Positions 1 through 6,516 of a DNA stretch of 6,554 nucleotides are shown here, piece by piece. Source of the DNA: Bacilli bacterium (GTDB taxonomy: Bacteria > Bacillota_I > Bacilli_A > RFN20 > UBA1709); the NCBI GenBank assembly GCA_028694305.1, contig JAQUTO010000049.1, forward strand, positions 1-6,554, in the 5' to 3' direction. Each line of letters starts with the position of its first letter. Positions within the stretch are counted from its first letter, which is position 1. The notes under the pieces were generated by a model. It searched no databases, was not told the DNA's origin, and saw only the letters and a program-made list of their open reading frames with translations. The translations under genes were made by a program, and so were the position numbers.

Positions 1-1
1 C

Positions 2-952
2 ATCATGACAAGCATGATTGAAAAAGAGGCGCCTTTATTCGGTAGGATGAGTCTAATTCTCAAGATTGAAACCTTTGATTATTATGATGCTTCCTTGTTC
101 TTAGATAAGCAGGTTTCTATAGAAGATAAGTTTAAGTATTATGCGGTTTTTGGCGGATTGGGATTTACTCTATCTTTAATTAATAACAAGAAATCTTTCG
201 AAGAGAATTTATTGTCTTTATTTATCGAAAGCGATTCGATATTGGAAAGAGAATTAAATACTATTGTTCAAACTGAGATTAGTAAAGAAAGTGATGCAAA
301 ATACTTATTTGAGTTGATTGCTCACGGTATCCATAACTACTCAGACTTAGAGAAACACTTCAAAAGTGAGGGACTAGGCAATAACATCGCCTACTTAATG
401 AACAAGTTGGTAGATATGTCCTTGATTAAAAAAGAGAGTCATCTAAATAACAACAAAAGAAATTCATTATATTATCTAAAGGATAATCTCTTAGATTTCT
501 ACTATTCATTTCTCTTTAAAAATATCAATTCTAGGGCAGTAATGTCTCCTAAGGCCTTTTTTAAGACAATTGAAGAAAGTTTTGAAAAGGTTTACTTGCC
601 TCGTAAATTTGAAGATGTTAGCAAAGAGTTTCTAATTCGTTTGAATCGTAAAAGTACCAATCCTTTGTTTGAAGAGATTGGTACCTATGCTTACAATGAT
701 CGGTATACGAAACAAAATAGTCAATTTGATATTGTAACTAGAATAAAAGATGAATATACAGACTATGAATGTAAATACTTGGAGCGTCTGTTAAACAAAA
801 ATGATTATGTAGAAGAAGTAGAATGCATTAAGAAATTGGATCTTTCATTTTCAAAGGTTTGTTTTATCGTCAAAAAAGGTGTCGATAAGACATTTCCAAA
901 AGATGTGACAAATTATAAGTTAATTGACTTTTATAAAAACCCACTCGATTGA
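2..952 (+). CDS. AAA-family ATPase with C-terminal DUF234 domain, 5'-partial
   Basis: This is the C-terminal part of an archaeal-type ATPase (ATPase_2 followed by DUF234). The frame stays open to the window edge (an Ile codon at 2-4 precedes the first Met at 5), and no Walker A or B motif is present, so the P-loop half lies upstream; the Met at 5 is probably internal. Residues are counted from that Met. The stretch EKEAPLFGR (6-14) through FDYYDA (24-29) and the FGGLGFTLSL segment (49-58) match the end of the ATPase core, where the family usually has a GGIP-type motif. Residues about 97-160 form a winged-helix-like region ending in YYLKDNLLDFYYSF. Residues about 165-310 are DUF234, a PD-(D/E)XK nuclease-like fold; D242 in QFDIV and E255/K257 in YECK keep the expected acidic and lysine positions. 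The cellular role of the family is not established; a DNA-related or stress/defence role is only a guess. The last four residues are encoded within a terminator hairpin. Base composition looks more AT-rich than that of the downstream genes. Confidence 0.82.
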   Translation: MMTSMIEKEAPLFGRMSLILKIETFDYYDASLFLDKQVSIEDKFKYYAVFGGLGFTLSLINNKKSFEENLLSLFIESDSILERELNTIVQTEISKESDAKYLFELIAHGIHNYSDLEKHFKSEGLGNNIAYLMNKLVDMSLIKKESHLNNNKRNSLYYLKDNLLDFYYSFLFKNINSRAVMSPKAFFKTIEESFEKVYLPRKFEDVSKEFLIRLNRKSTNPLFEEIGTYAYNDRYTKQNSQFDIVTRIKDEYTDYECKYLERLLNKNDYVEEVECIKKLDLSFSKVCFIVKKGVDKTFPKDVTNYKLIDFYKNPLD

Positions 953-967
953 GTGGGTTTCTTTTTT
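937..967 (+). terminator. Intrinsic terminator, probably bidirectional, shared by convergent genes
   Basis: A perfect 10-bp stem (AAACCCACTC at 937-946 and GAGTGGGTTT at 951-960) closes a four-base loop, GATT (947-950). On the + strand it is followed by CTTTTTT, a good U-tract. Read on the - strand the same hairpin ends in TTTTTATAAAAG, a shorter but usable U-tract. It therefore ends the DUF234 ATPase transcript and probably also the convergent SPFH transcript, whose stop codon is at 968-966. The stop codon of the ATPase gene (TGA, 950-952) spans the loop/stem junction, so the terminator is partly coding. Confidence 0.9.
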
Positions 968-1853
968 ATTTCTTGACAGTTTCAGCTAGGGCAGTTAAAG
1001 TGCCAGCTACATTTTGTAAATCACTTGGAACGATAATCTTAGTGGCTTGACCATTAGCAACTTTCTCTAAGGTCTTATAGCTTTCTAGGGCTAAGTATTC
1101 TTTGCTTGGCTTGGAGTCATTAATGTATTTAATGGCTGCAGCTTGAGCTTCATACATCGTCTTTATAGCACTGGCTTTACCTTCAGCTTCGGTAATGGCA
1201 GCTTCTTTGGCAGCTTGGGCTCTTAGAATGGTTGATTCTTTAACACCCTCTGCGGTTAAGATAGCGGCTTTCTTTTCACCATCAGCTCTTAAGATGGATT
1301 CTCTTCTTTCCCGTTCAGCCCGCATTTGCTTCTCCATGGCTTCTTGAATGTCATGAGGTGGCAAAATGTTTTTAACTTCAACCCGGTTGACTTTAATGCC
1401 CCATGGGTCAGTGGCTTCATCGAGGATTAAGCGCATCTTAGTATTAATGGTATCACGAGATGTTAAGGTTTCATCAAGTTCCAGTTCACCAATAATATTA
1501 CGTAGGGTAGTGGCAGTTAAATTCTCAATAGCATTTAATGGTTTCTCAACACCATAGGTGAAGAGTTTTGGGTCAGTGATTTGGAAATAGACCACAGTAT
1601 CGATTTGCATTGTAACGTTATCTTTAGTAATAACAGGTTGTGGTTTAAAATCAGCAACTCTTTCCTTGAGTGAGACTGTTGCGGCAACTCGATCGATAAT
1701 TGGAATAACGAATGAGACACCAGTATGAGCGACTCGATTGAATTGACCGAGTCTTTCAATAACTAATGCAGTTGATTGACGCACGATTCGAATAGAAATA
1801 GCAGAAATAATGATTAAAACGACAATAATGGCTCCAACAATAATATATCCCAT
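966..1853 (-). CDS. SPFH/band-7 (stomatin/prohibitin-like) membrane protein, QmcA-like
   Basis: The 295-residue protein is full length for the slipin/QmcA branch of the SPFH family, which forms oligomers at the membrane linked to microdomains, membrane quality control or protease regulation. A hydrophobic anchor spans residues about 2-24 with no signal-peptide cleavage site evident. The SPFH domain follows: RLGQFNRVAHTGVSFVIP (34-51), the GELELDETLTSRD segment (122-134), and WGIKVNRVEVKNILPP (151-166). Residues about 167-240 are rich in Ala, Glu, Lys and Arg and should form the long coiled coil. The C-terminal element KIIVPSDLQ (272-280) is typical of the family. The start is fixed by AAGGAGG at 1866-1860, six bases before the ATG. 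It is the second gene of an operon with the NfeD-like gene, 11 nt downstream of it, and the two products are expected to act together. Nothing in the sequence reveals the client proteins. Confidence 0.93.
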   Translation of the reverse strand: MGYIIVGAIIVVLIIISAISIRIVRQSTALVIERLGQFNRVAHTGVSFVIPIIDRVAATVSLKERVADFKPQPVITKDNVTMQIDTVVYFQITDPKLFTYGVEKPLNAIENLTATTLRNIIGELELDETLTSRDTINTKMRLILDEATDPWGIKVNRVEVKNILPPHDIQEAMEKQMRAERERRESILRADGEKKAAILTAEGVKESTILRAQAAKEAAITEAEGKASAIKTMYEAQAAAIKYINDSKPSKEYLALESYKTLEKVANGQATKIIVPSDLQNVAGTLTALAETVKK

Positions 1854-1859
1854 ATAATT

Positions 1860-1866
1860 CCTCCTT
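1860..1866 (-). promoter_or_regulatory. Ribosome binding site of the SPFH gene, overlapping the NfeD stop codon
   Basis: On the - strand AAGGAGG is followed by six bases and the ATG at 1853. Its first two bases belong to the TAA stop codon (1867-1865) of the NfeD-like gene, so ribosomes ending on the first gene sit on the start signal of the second. This supports coupled translation of the pair. Confidence 0.85.
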
Positions 1867-2320
1867 ATTTACTTGGTTTTACGATAAATTTGTTACCTTG
1901 GACTGAGGTGACAATGATAACATCACCCTTATGAAGGGGACTAGCATCACTAGCAACAGCGTTCCAATAAATACCATTGTATTTAACGGTTGCTGGTTCA
2001 TTTTCGCTTGTGCTCTTGATGATGGTCAAGGTTTGACCAATCACAGCATCAACATTGGTCTTAACTTGCTTAGTTAGAAATTTCTTTCTAGCAATTTTAC
2101 CAATACTGAATAAAAGCGCGCCGGAAACTAGAATAAAGACAAGTAATTGTAACCACAGCGGCAGTTGTAATAAGTTCAAAACTAAGGCAACAGCCCCACC
2201 GATGGCGAACCAAACTGAGGTTAAATTCGGTGTTGCTAATTCCAAAATGATTGAACCGAGGATTACGATAACCCAGATAATTGTCATCACTGTGGCAGTC
2301 GAACTTGCTAACAAATACAT
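1865..2320 (-). CDS. Short NfeD-like membrane protein (partner of SPFH protein)
   Basis: The 151-residue protein has three predicted membrane segments (about residues 8-29, 34-52 and 56-75), a basic cytoplasmic stretch (KIARKKFLTK, 75-84) and a C-terminal OB-fold (about 88-149) with VIGQTLTI, NGIYWNA and the LHKGDVIIVTSVQGN segment, the hallmark of the short NfeD family. It lacks the ClpP-like serine protease domain of long NfeD proteins. Known short NfeD proteins pair with SPFH proteins, and this one lies directly upstream of such a gene in the same order and size class as E. coli YbbJ-QmcA. I chose the ATG at 2320 because GAGGGAGGG lies six bases upstream. A Met in the same frame at 2344 would add eight residues (MKVEGGID), but that codon lies in the likely -10 box and those residues are encoded by the ribosome binding site region, so it is unlikely to be used. 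Confidence 0.9.
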   Translation of the reverse strand: MYLLASSTATVMTIIWVIVILGSIILELATPNLTSVWFAIGGAVALVLNLLQLPLWLQLLVFILVSGALLFSIGKIARKKFLTKQVKTNVDAVIGQTLTIIKSTSENEPATVKYNGIYWNAVASDASPLHKGDVIIVTSVQGNKFIVKPSK

Positions 2321-2326
2321 ATCAAT

Positions 2327-2335
2327 CCCTCCCTC
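2327..2335 (-). promoter_or_regulatory. Ribosome binding site deciding the NfeD start
   Basis: GAGGGAGGG on the - strand is placed six bases (ATTGAT) before the ATG at 2320. The upstream in-frame ATG at 2344 has no comparable purine tract before it. This site therefore selects the 151-residue form of the protein. Confidence 0.8.
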
Positions 2336-2342
2336 AACTTTC

Positions 2343-2351
2343 ATTATAACA
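2343..2351 (-). promoter_or_regulatory. Extended -10 promoter of the NfeD-SPFH operon
   Basis: On the - strand the sequence reads TGTTATAAT: a consensus TATAAT (2348-2343) with the TGn extension (2351-2349). The -35 at 17-bp spacing (TATTAA, 2371-2366) is poor, which is common for extended -10 promoters. Transcription would start near 2336, giving a leader of about 16 nt that just contains the ribosome binding site. Confidence 0.65.
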
Positions 2352-2366
2352 TAACCAAACTACATT

Positions 2367-2381
2367 TAATATGAAATATTA
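2367..2381. repeat. AT-rich inverted repeat between the divergent promoters
   Basis: TAATAT and ATATTA form perfect 6-bp arms around GAA. It covers the likely -35 region of the leftward promoter and lies just upstream of the rightward promoter region, a position suited to a shared operator. In DNA this AT-rich such a palindrome can arise by chance, and no repressor or activator gene is visible in the window. Confidence 0.3.
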
Positions 2382-2417
2382 TAATGTAATTTTCTTTTAA
2401 AAATGTTAAGATATAGA
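2380..2417 (+). promoter_or_regulatory. Promoter region of the GH3-GH13 operon, exact hexamers uncertain
   Basis: Two candidates are visible. An extended -10, TGTTAAGAT (2404-2412), would start transcription near 2419, about 30 nt before the GH3 start. A perfect TATAAT at 2380-2385 lacks a recognisable -35 and would give a longer leader. Neither has a good TTGACA-like box. The position between divergent genes makes a promoter here certain in principle; which box is used is not decided by the sequence. Confidence 0.5.
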
Positions 2418-2430
2418 CGAAGTTAGAAGT

Positions 2431-2443
2431 GAGAGGGAGGGAG
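2431..2443 (+). promoter_or_regulatory. Ribosome binding site of the GH3 gene
   Basis: The purine tract GAGAGGGAGGGAG ends five bases before the ATG at 2449 and offers more than one register for pairing with 16S rRNA. It fixes the GH3 start. Confidence 0.8.
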
Positions 2444-2448
2444 TAATA

Positions 2449-4827
2449 ATGGATAAAATCGATGAATTAATTACCCAGTTAACTTTGGAAGAGAAAGTTG
2501 GCTTACTTTCGGGCAAAAATGCCTGGGAAACTTTAAGTATCGAACGACTTGAGATACCAAGTATCCATATGAGTGATGGCCCTCACGGGTTAAGAACCTT
2601 AGCCGATAGTGTCAGTGCAATGGATGAGCAAGAGGCCATTCAAGCCACTTGTTTTCCACCAGAATCCACTATTGCTTGTAGCTTTGATCGTGATTTAGTC
2701 AATAAAATGGGCATTGCCATTGGTGAAGAAGCCCTTAAAAATAAAGTGCATATTGTTTTAGGACCAGGCGTTAATATTAAAAGAAGTCCACGCTGTGGTC
2801 GGAACTTTGAATATTATAGTGAAGACCCTTATCTCGCCGGCGAATATGGGGCGGCTTTTGTGAATGGTCTTCAATCTAAAAATGTTGGAGCTTGTGTTAA
2901 GCACTTTGCTTGCAACTCCCAAGAAAACTATCGTTTCTCAACTAATGCTTTAGTCGATGAAAGAGCATTGCATGAAATTTATTTAGAAGCTTTTAGAAAA
3001 GTTGTTACTAGTGCTAAACCATGGAGCATCATGGGCTCATATAATAAAATCAATGGTGTTTATGGTTGTGAAAATGCTGAGTTATTGCATCATCTACTTC
3101 GAGAAACCTGGGGCTTTGATGGCATCGTTATTAGTGACTGGGGCGCTACTAATGAGCGGGTTTTAGCATTAAAAGCCGGACTTGATTTAGAGATGCCTTC
3201 TTCTCATAGTTATAATGATGAAAAAGTTTATCATGCAATGAACAAAGGGGAAGTCGATGGCATCTGTATTGATGAATCCGTATGTCGGATTCTTAAAATA
3301 GCCGAAAAGATTCAAGATAATGAAGCGACAGATTATCAAGAAATCTTCCATCATGAATTAGCTTATGAAATTGCTAAAGAATCTTTTGTGTTATTAAAAA
3401 ATGATGGTATTTTACCACTGAATATTCAAGATGACTTTATCGTGATTGGTGAACTAGCACGTAACCCACATATTCAAGGTGGGGGCAGTAGCAAAGTCAA
3501 TCCTGTTTATGTTAATAATCCGCTTTATGAAATGAAGAAGCTCAAAGATAGAATTGCTTTTTATCCCGGCTATTCTGATAAAGGGGGAGAACAAGAAGAG
3601 TTAATGGGTCAAGCAGTTAATGCTGCCAAGAATGCTAAAAATGTCATCTTATTCCTTGGTTTAACTGATGCTTTAGAAAGTGAAGGTGCTGATCGTAAGA
3701 CTTTAGATTTACCGCATAATCAGTTGGCTTTACTTGATGCTATTTCTAGGCTTAACCGGAATATCATTGTGGTCTTACAAGGTGGCGGTGTTATTAACTG
3801 CGACTTTGAAAATAAATGTCGGGCTATTTTACATACACTTCTGATGGGTCAAGCCGGTGCAAAAGCAGTGGCTGAAATGCTCTTTGGAGAGGTTTCTCCT
3901 GGTGGAAAACTAGCAGAAACTTATCCACTGAAGTTAGCGGATACGCCATGCTTTAATTATTATCCGGGTGGGGCTCATAATGCTTACTATCCAGAATCAA
4001 TCTTTGTTGGATATCGTTATTATGACTCTTTTGCTAAACCAGTTCGGTATCCTTTCGGCTATGGTTTATCGTATACAACCTTTGATTTAGGAACTGAGAG
4101 TATATTACAAACTAAGAATGCCATTACAGTCAGATGTAGTGTCACTAATACCGGTAAATATGCCGGTAGCGAAGTTGTTCAAGTTTATGTGCGCAATAAA
4201 TCGAAGAAAGACTTCTATGCTTATCAAGAATTAAAGGGGTTTGAAAAGGTTCATCTTAAACGGGATGAGACTAAAATGGTTAACATCAATATTCCAATCT
4301 CTGAATTTAAATATTATGATACAAGAACTAAACGCTTTGAAGTTGAGAGTGGGACTTATGAAATCGCGATTGGCACTTCCTCAAGAGCAATCCATCGGGT
4401 TTTCCCAATTGTGATTTATGGGACCATCAATAAACCAACTCCAGATAATATCCGTTCTTGTTACTACACTAAGTCCGCCTTTAGTCTAGAAGATTATCGA
4501 CGTTTATTAGGACTGATTGAATTACCACCAGAAGTTGAAGATCATAGTAAGAATTATGATTTGAATACAACCATTGGTGAGATTAAAAATACTTTTGTTG
4601 GTAAACAGATTTATAAGATGGCTAAAGATGAAGTTAAAAAGACAAGTATTATGCCACCAGAAATCTTAGAAAGTATGATTGATTCAATTACTTTAAGAAT
4701 GGCCGCTTTAAGTGGCACATCTATGTCCCAAATGGAGGGTGTCGTAATGATGCTCAATGGGCGTATGATTAAAGGTTATCAAAAGTTCAAGAAACCGGAA
4801 GGAGTGTCACTCAATGGCAAAGCGTAG
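2449..4827 (+). CDS. Glycoside hydrolase family 3, beta-glucosidase-type, cytoplasmic
   Basis: The 792-residue enzyme should remove terminal beta-linked glucosyl (or related) residues from oligosaccharides or glycosides by a retaining mechanism. The N-terminal GH3 barrel (about 10-280) carries SDGPHGLR with D43, the GRNFEYYSEDP segment (R118-P127), KHFACN (K151-N156) and VISDWGA with the likely nucleophile D230. The alpha/beta sandwich (about 305-545) starts at SFVLLKNDGILPL and contains GGGSSKVNP (344-352) and SEGADR, in which E412 is the likely acid/base; it ends at PFGYGLSYTTF. An Fn3-like domain follows (about 575-655). A further tail of about 133 residues (660-792) matches no domain I can name, though I recall similar tails in other Bacillota GH3 proteins. 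There is no signal peptide, so it acts inside the cell. It is not of the NagZ type, since the KH(F/I)PGHG-like motif is absent. The exact sugar (glucoside, xyloside, plant glycoside) cannot be read from the sequence. It overlaps the next gene by 14 nt. Confidence 0.93.
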   Translation: MDKIDELITQLTLEEKVGLLSGKNAWETLSIERLEIPSIHMSDGPHGLRTLADSVSAMDEQEAIQATCFPPESTIACSFDRDLVNKMGIAIGEEALKNKVHIVLGPGVNIKRSPRCGRNFEYYSEDPYLAGEYGAAFVNGLQSKNVGACVKHFACNSQENYRFSTNALVDERALHEIYLEAFRKVVTSAKPWSIMGSYNKINGVYGCENAELLHHLLRETWGFDGIVISDWGATNERVLALKAGLDLEMPSSHSYNDEKVYHAMNKGEVDGICIDESVCRILKIAEKIQDNEATDYQEIFHHELAYEIAKESFVLLKNDGILPLNIQDDFIVIGELARNPHIQGGGSSKVNPVYVNNPLYEMKKLKDRIAFYPGYSDKGGEQEELMGQAVNAAKNAKNVILFLGLTDALESEGADRKTLDLPHNQLALLDAISRLNRNIIVVLQGGGVINCDFENKCRAILHTLLMGQAGAKAVAEMLFGEVSPGGKLAETYPLKLADTPCFNYYPGGAHNAYYPESIFVGYRYYDSFAKPVRYPFGYGLSYTTFDLGTESILQTKNAITVRCSVTNTGKYAGSEVVQVYVRNKSKKDFYAYQELKGFEKVHLKRDETKMVNINIPISEFKYYDTRTKRFEVESGTYEIAIGTSSRAIHRVFPIVIYGTINKPTPDNIRSCYYTKSAFSLEDYRRLLGLIELPPEVEDHSKNYDLNTTIGEIKNTFVGKQIYKMAKDEVKKTSIMPPEILESMIDSITLRMAALSGTSMSQMEGVVMMLNGRMIKGYQKFKKPEGVSLNGKA
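4799..4804 (+). promoter_or_regulatory. Ribosome binding site of the GH13 gene, inside the GH3 coding region
   Basis: AAGGAG lies within the last codons of the GH3 gene, nine bases before the ATG at 4814. It fixes the GH13 start and shows that the overlap between the two genes is real. Confidence 0.8.
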
Positions 4828-6505
4828 AAATCGCTGGTATAAAGATGCAGTTATCTATCAAGTCTATCCTCGGAGTTTCCAGGATAGTAATGGTGATGGT
4901 ATCGGAGATATTCCTGGTATCATTTCTAGAATTCCTTATATTAAATCATTAGGGGTTGATGCCGTTTGGTTATCACCAATTTATAAGTCTCCAAACGATG
5001 ACAATGGTTATGATATTGCTGATTATACAAGTATCATGAAAGAGTTTGGAACTATGGAAGAATGTCGGGCTATGATTAAAGCTTTCCATGAAGCTGGACT
5101 AAAAGTCATTATGGATTTAGTTATCAATCATACCTCGAATGAGCATGCTTGGTTTGAGGCGGCTCGTAAAGATCCTAAATCACCATATCGTAACTACTAT
5201 TTCTTTAGAAAAGGCAGAGGTAAAAAACATAAGAGGAAACCAAACAATTGGACTTCCTTCTTTGGTGGTTCGGCTTGGGAGTACAACCCTGACACCGATG
5301 ATTATTACCTCCACTTATTTAGTAAGAAACAACCAGATTTAAATTTTGGTAATGAAGCGGTTGTTAATGAAGTTATTAAGATTATGGAATATTGGGCCAA
5401 AGAAGGTATTGATGGTTTTAGATGTGATGTCTTTAATGTCATTTCCAAAGCGCCTTATTTACCAAATGGAGAAGGCCATTTTGCTCTAGTAGGCAAAGAA
5501 CATTATTTGAATGGTCCTCATGTCCATGAACTGTATAAAAGATTCAATCAACAAGCTTTTGCCAAATATGATTTGATGACGGTTGGTGAAGCAGTCATGA
5601 TGACTCCAGATGTGGCAGTTGATTATATTAAAGAAGACCGCGAAGAATTAGATATGCTTTTTACCTTTGATCATCAAGATGCTGATAATCATTTGGGCAT
5701 TAAATATTTAAGAAAGAAATTTAACTTTGAACAATTCAAACATAGTTTTGAAAAGTGGCAAAGAAGTATGGAAGGGGTTGGCTGGACTTCCTTGTATTTA
5801 GAGAACCATGACCAACCACGTTCAATTGGGCGCTTTAATACTGAAGTTTCCAAAGAATATCATGATGTCGGTTGCACAATGTTAGCGACAATGCTTTTCT
5901 TCCATCGTGGGACACCATATATTTATGAGGGCGAAGAAATCGGTATGACAGGTGGAGCCTTTAAAGATGTTAGTGAGTTACGCGACCGCGAAGCCATTAA
6001 CATGTTAACCTATGCTCCAAAGTTAGGAGTTCCAAAGCCATATATCAAGAAGTCCTTACTTTTAAGAAGTCGGGATAATGCTCGTACACCAATGCAATGG
6101 GATGATAGTGCTTATGCTGGTTTCTCTAAACAAGAACCTTGGCTCAAAGTAAATCCTAATTATTCAACAATCAATGTCAAAAATAATGAAGCAGATCCTA
6201 ACTCAGTTTTAAATTATTATCGAAAATTAATTAAGGTAAGAAAAGGTAATGAGACTGTAATCAATGGCACTTATACACGCCTTGATAATGACAGCAAATC
6301 CTTATATGTTTATGCGCGTAAATATGAGCACGAAGTAATTCTTTGTATTGCTAATTTCACTAAGCATGAACAACCGTTTACTTTAATGGATGAATATCTG
6401 AATAAACCAGCTAAGTTATTAATTGCGAATTATGAACGAGAAGTTAATTTAGCTAGTTTCACTTTGAAACCTTATGAGGCACGGGTTTACACAATTACAG
6501 TATAG
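4814..6505 (+). CDS. GH13 alpha-glucosidase, oligo-1,6-glucosidase (MalL/isomaltase) type
   Basis: The 563-residue protein is full length for GH13 subfamily 31 (about 555-565). It should release glucose from the non-reducing end of isomalto- or malto-oligosaccharides in the cytoplasm; no signal peptide is present. The start WYKDAVIYQVYPRSF is characteristic. The metal-binding loop DSNGDGIGD is at about 24-32. The conserved regions are DLVINH (region I), QPDLNF, GFRCDVFN with nucleophile D205 (region II), VGEA with acid/base E259 (region III), and ENHDQPR with D333 (region IV). V206 directly after the nucleophile is the position where Val marks alpha-1,6 activity and Thr or Ala marks alpha-1,4 activity in characterised relatives, so isomaltase-like activity is favoured. 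A small C-terminal beta domain closes the protein (about 480-563). A basic stretch (GRGKKHKRKP, about 134-143) in domain B is more charged than usual. Trehalose-6-phosphate hydrolase or a trehalulose-forming enzyme are less likely alternatives. Confidence 0.93.
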   Translation: MAKRRNRWYKDAVIYQVYPRSFQDSNGDGIGDIPGIISRIPYIKSLGVDAVWLSPIYKSPNDDNGYDIADYTSIMKEFGTMEECRAMIKAFHEAGLKVIMDLVINHTSNEHAWFEAARKDPKSPYRNYYFFRKGRGKKHKRKPNNWTSFFGGSAWEYNPDTDDYYLHLFSKKQPDLNFGNEAVVNEVIKIMEYWAKEGIDGFRCDVFNVISKAPYLPNGEGHFALVGKEHYLNGPHVHELYKRFNQQAFAKYDLMTVGEAVMMTPDVAVDYIKEDREELDMLFTFDHQDADNHLGIKYLRKKFNFEQFKHSFEKWQRSMEGVGWTSLYLENHDQPRSIGRFNTEVSKEYHDVGCTMLATMLFFHRGTPYIYEGEEIGMTGGAFKDVSELRDREAINMLTYAPKLGVPKPYIKKSLLLRSRDNARTPMQWDDSAYAGFSKQEPWLKVNPNYSTINVKNNEADPNSVLNYYRKLIKVRKGNETVINGTYTRLDNDSKSLYVYARKYEHEVILCIANFTKHEQPFTLMDEYLNKPAKLLIANYEREVNLASFTLKPYEARVYTITV

Positions 6506-6511
6506 GGGGTG
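6504..6511 (+). promoter_or_regulatory. Ribosome binding site of the gene at the right edge
   Basis: AGGGGGTG overlaps the TAG stop codon of the GH13 gene (6503-6505) and lies five bases before an ATG at 6517. It differs by one base from the ideal complement AGGAGGTG of the 16S rRNA 3' end. Confidence 0.7.
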
Positions 6512-6516
6512 TAGTT

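Noticed and set aside
950..975. Possible reading through TGA as Trp at the end of the DUF234 gene (mycoplasma code)
   Set aside because: The TGA lies in an intrinsic terminator, the protein ends at the expected length for the domain, and all other tryptophans in the window are TGG.
1366..1557. A + strand open frame of 63 codons within the SPFH gene
   Set aside because: It is antisense to a clearly conserved coding region, is Ser/Val/Arg-rich in a way typical of antisense translation, and has no supporting ribosome binding site that I can see.
1535..1759. A - strand open frame of 74 codons in another frame of the SPFH gene
   Set aside because: It is an out-of-frame reading of the same strand as the SPFH gene, whose own frame is strongly conserved here.
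2055..2354. A + strand open frame of 99 codons across the NfeD gene
   Set aside because: It lies antisense to the NfeD gene and shows no recognisable protein features.
2326..2442. A 10-bp inverted repeat (GAGGGAGGGA, - strand at 2335-2326 and + strand at 2433-2442) flanking the divergent promoter region
   Set aside because: Both copies are simply the Shine-Dalgarno tracts of the two divergent genes, so the similarity follows from their shared function.
5139..5342. A + strand open frame of 67 codons within the GH13 gene
   Set aside because: It overlaps the conserved GH13 domain B region in another frame and has no family resemblance.
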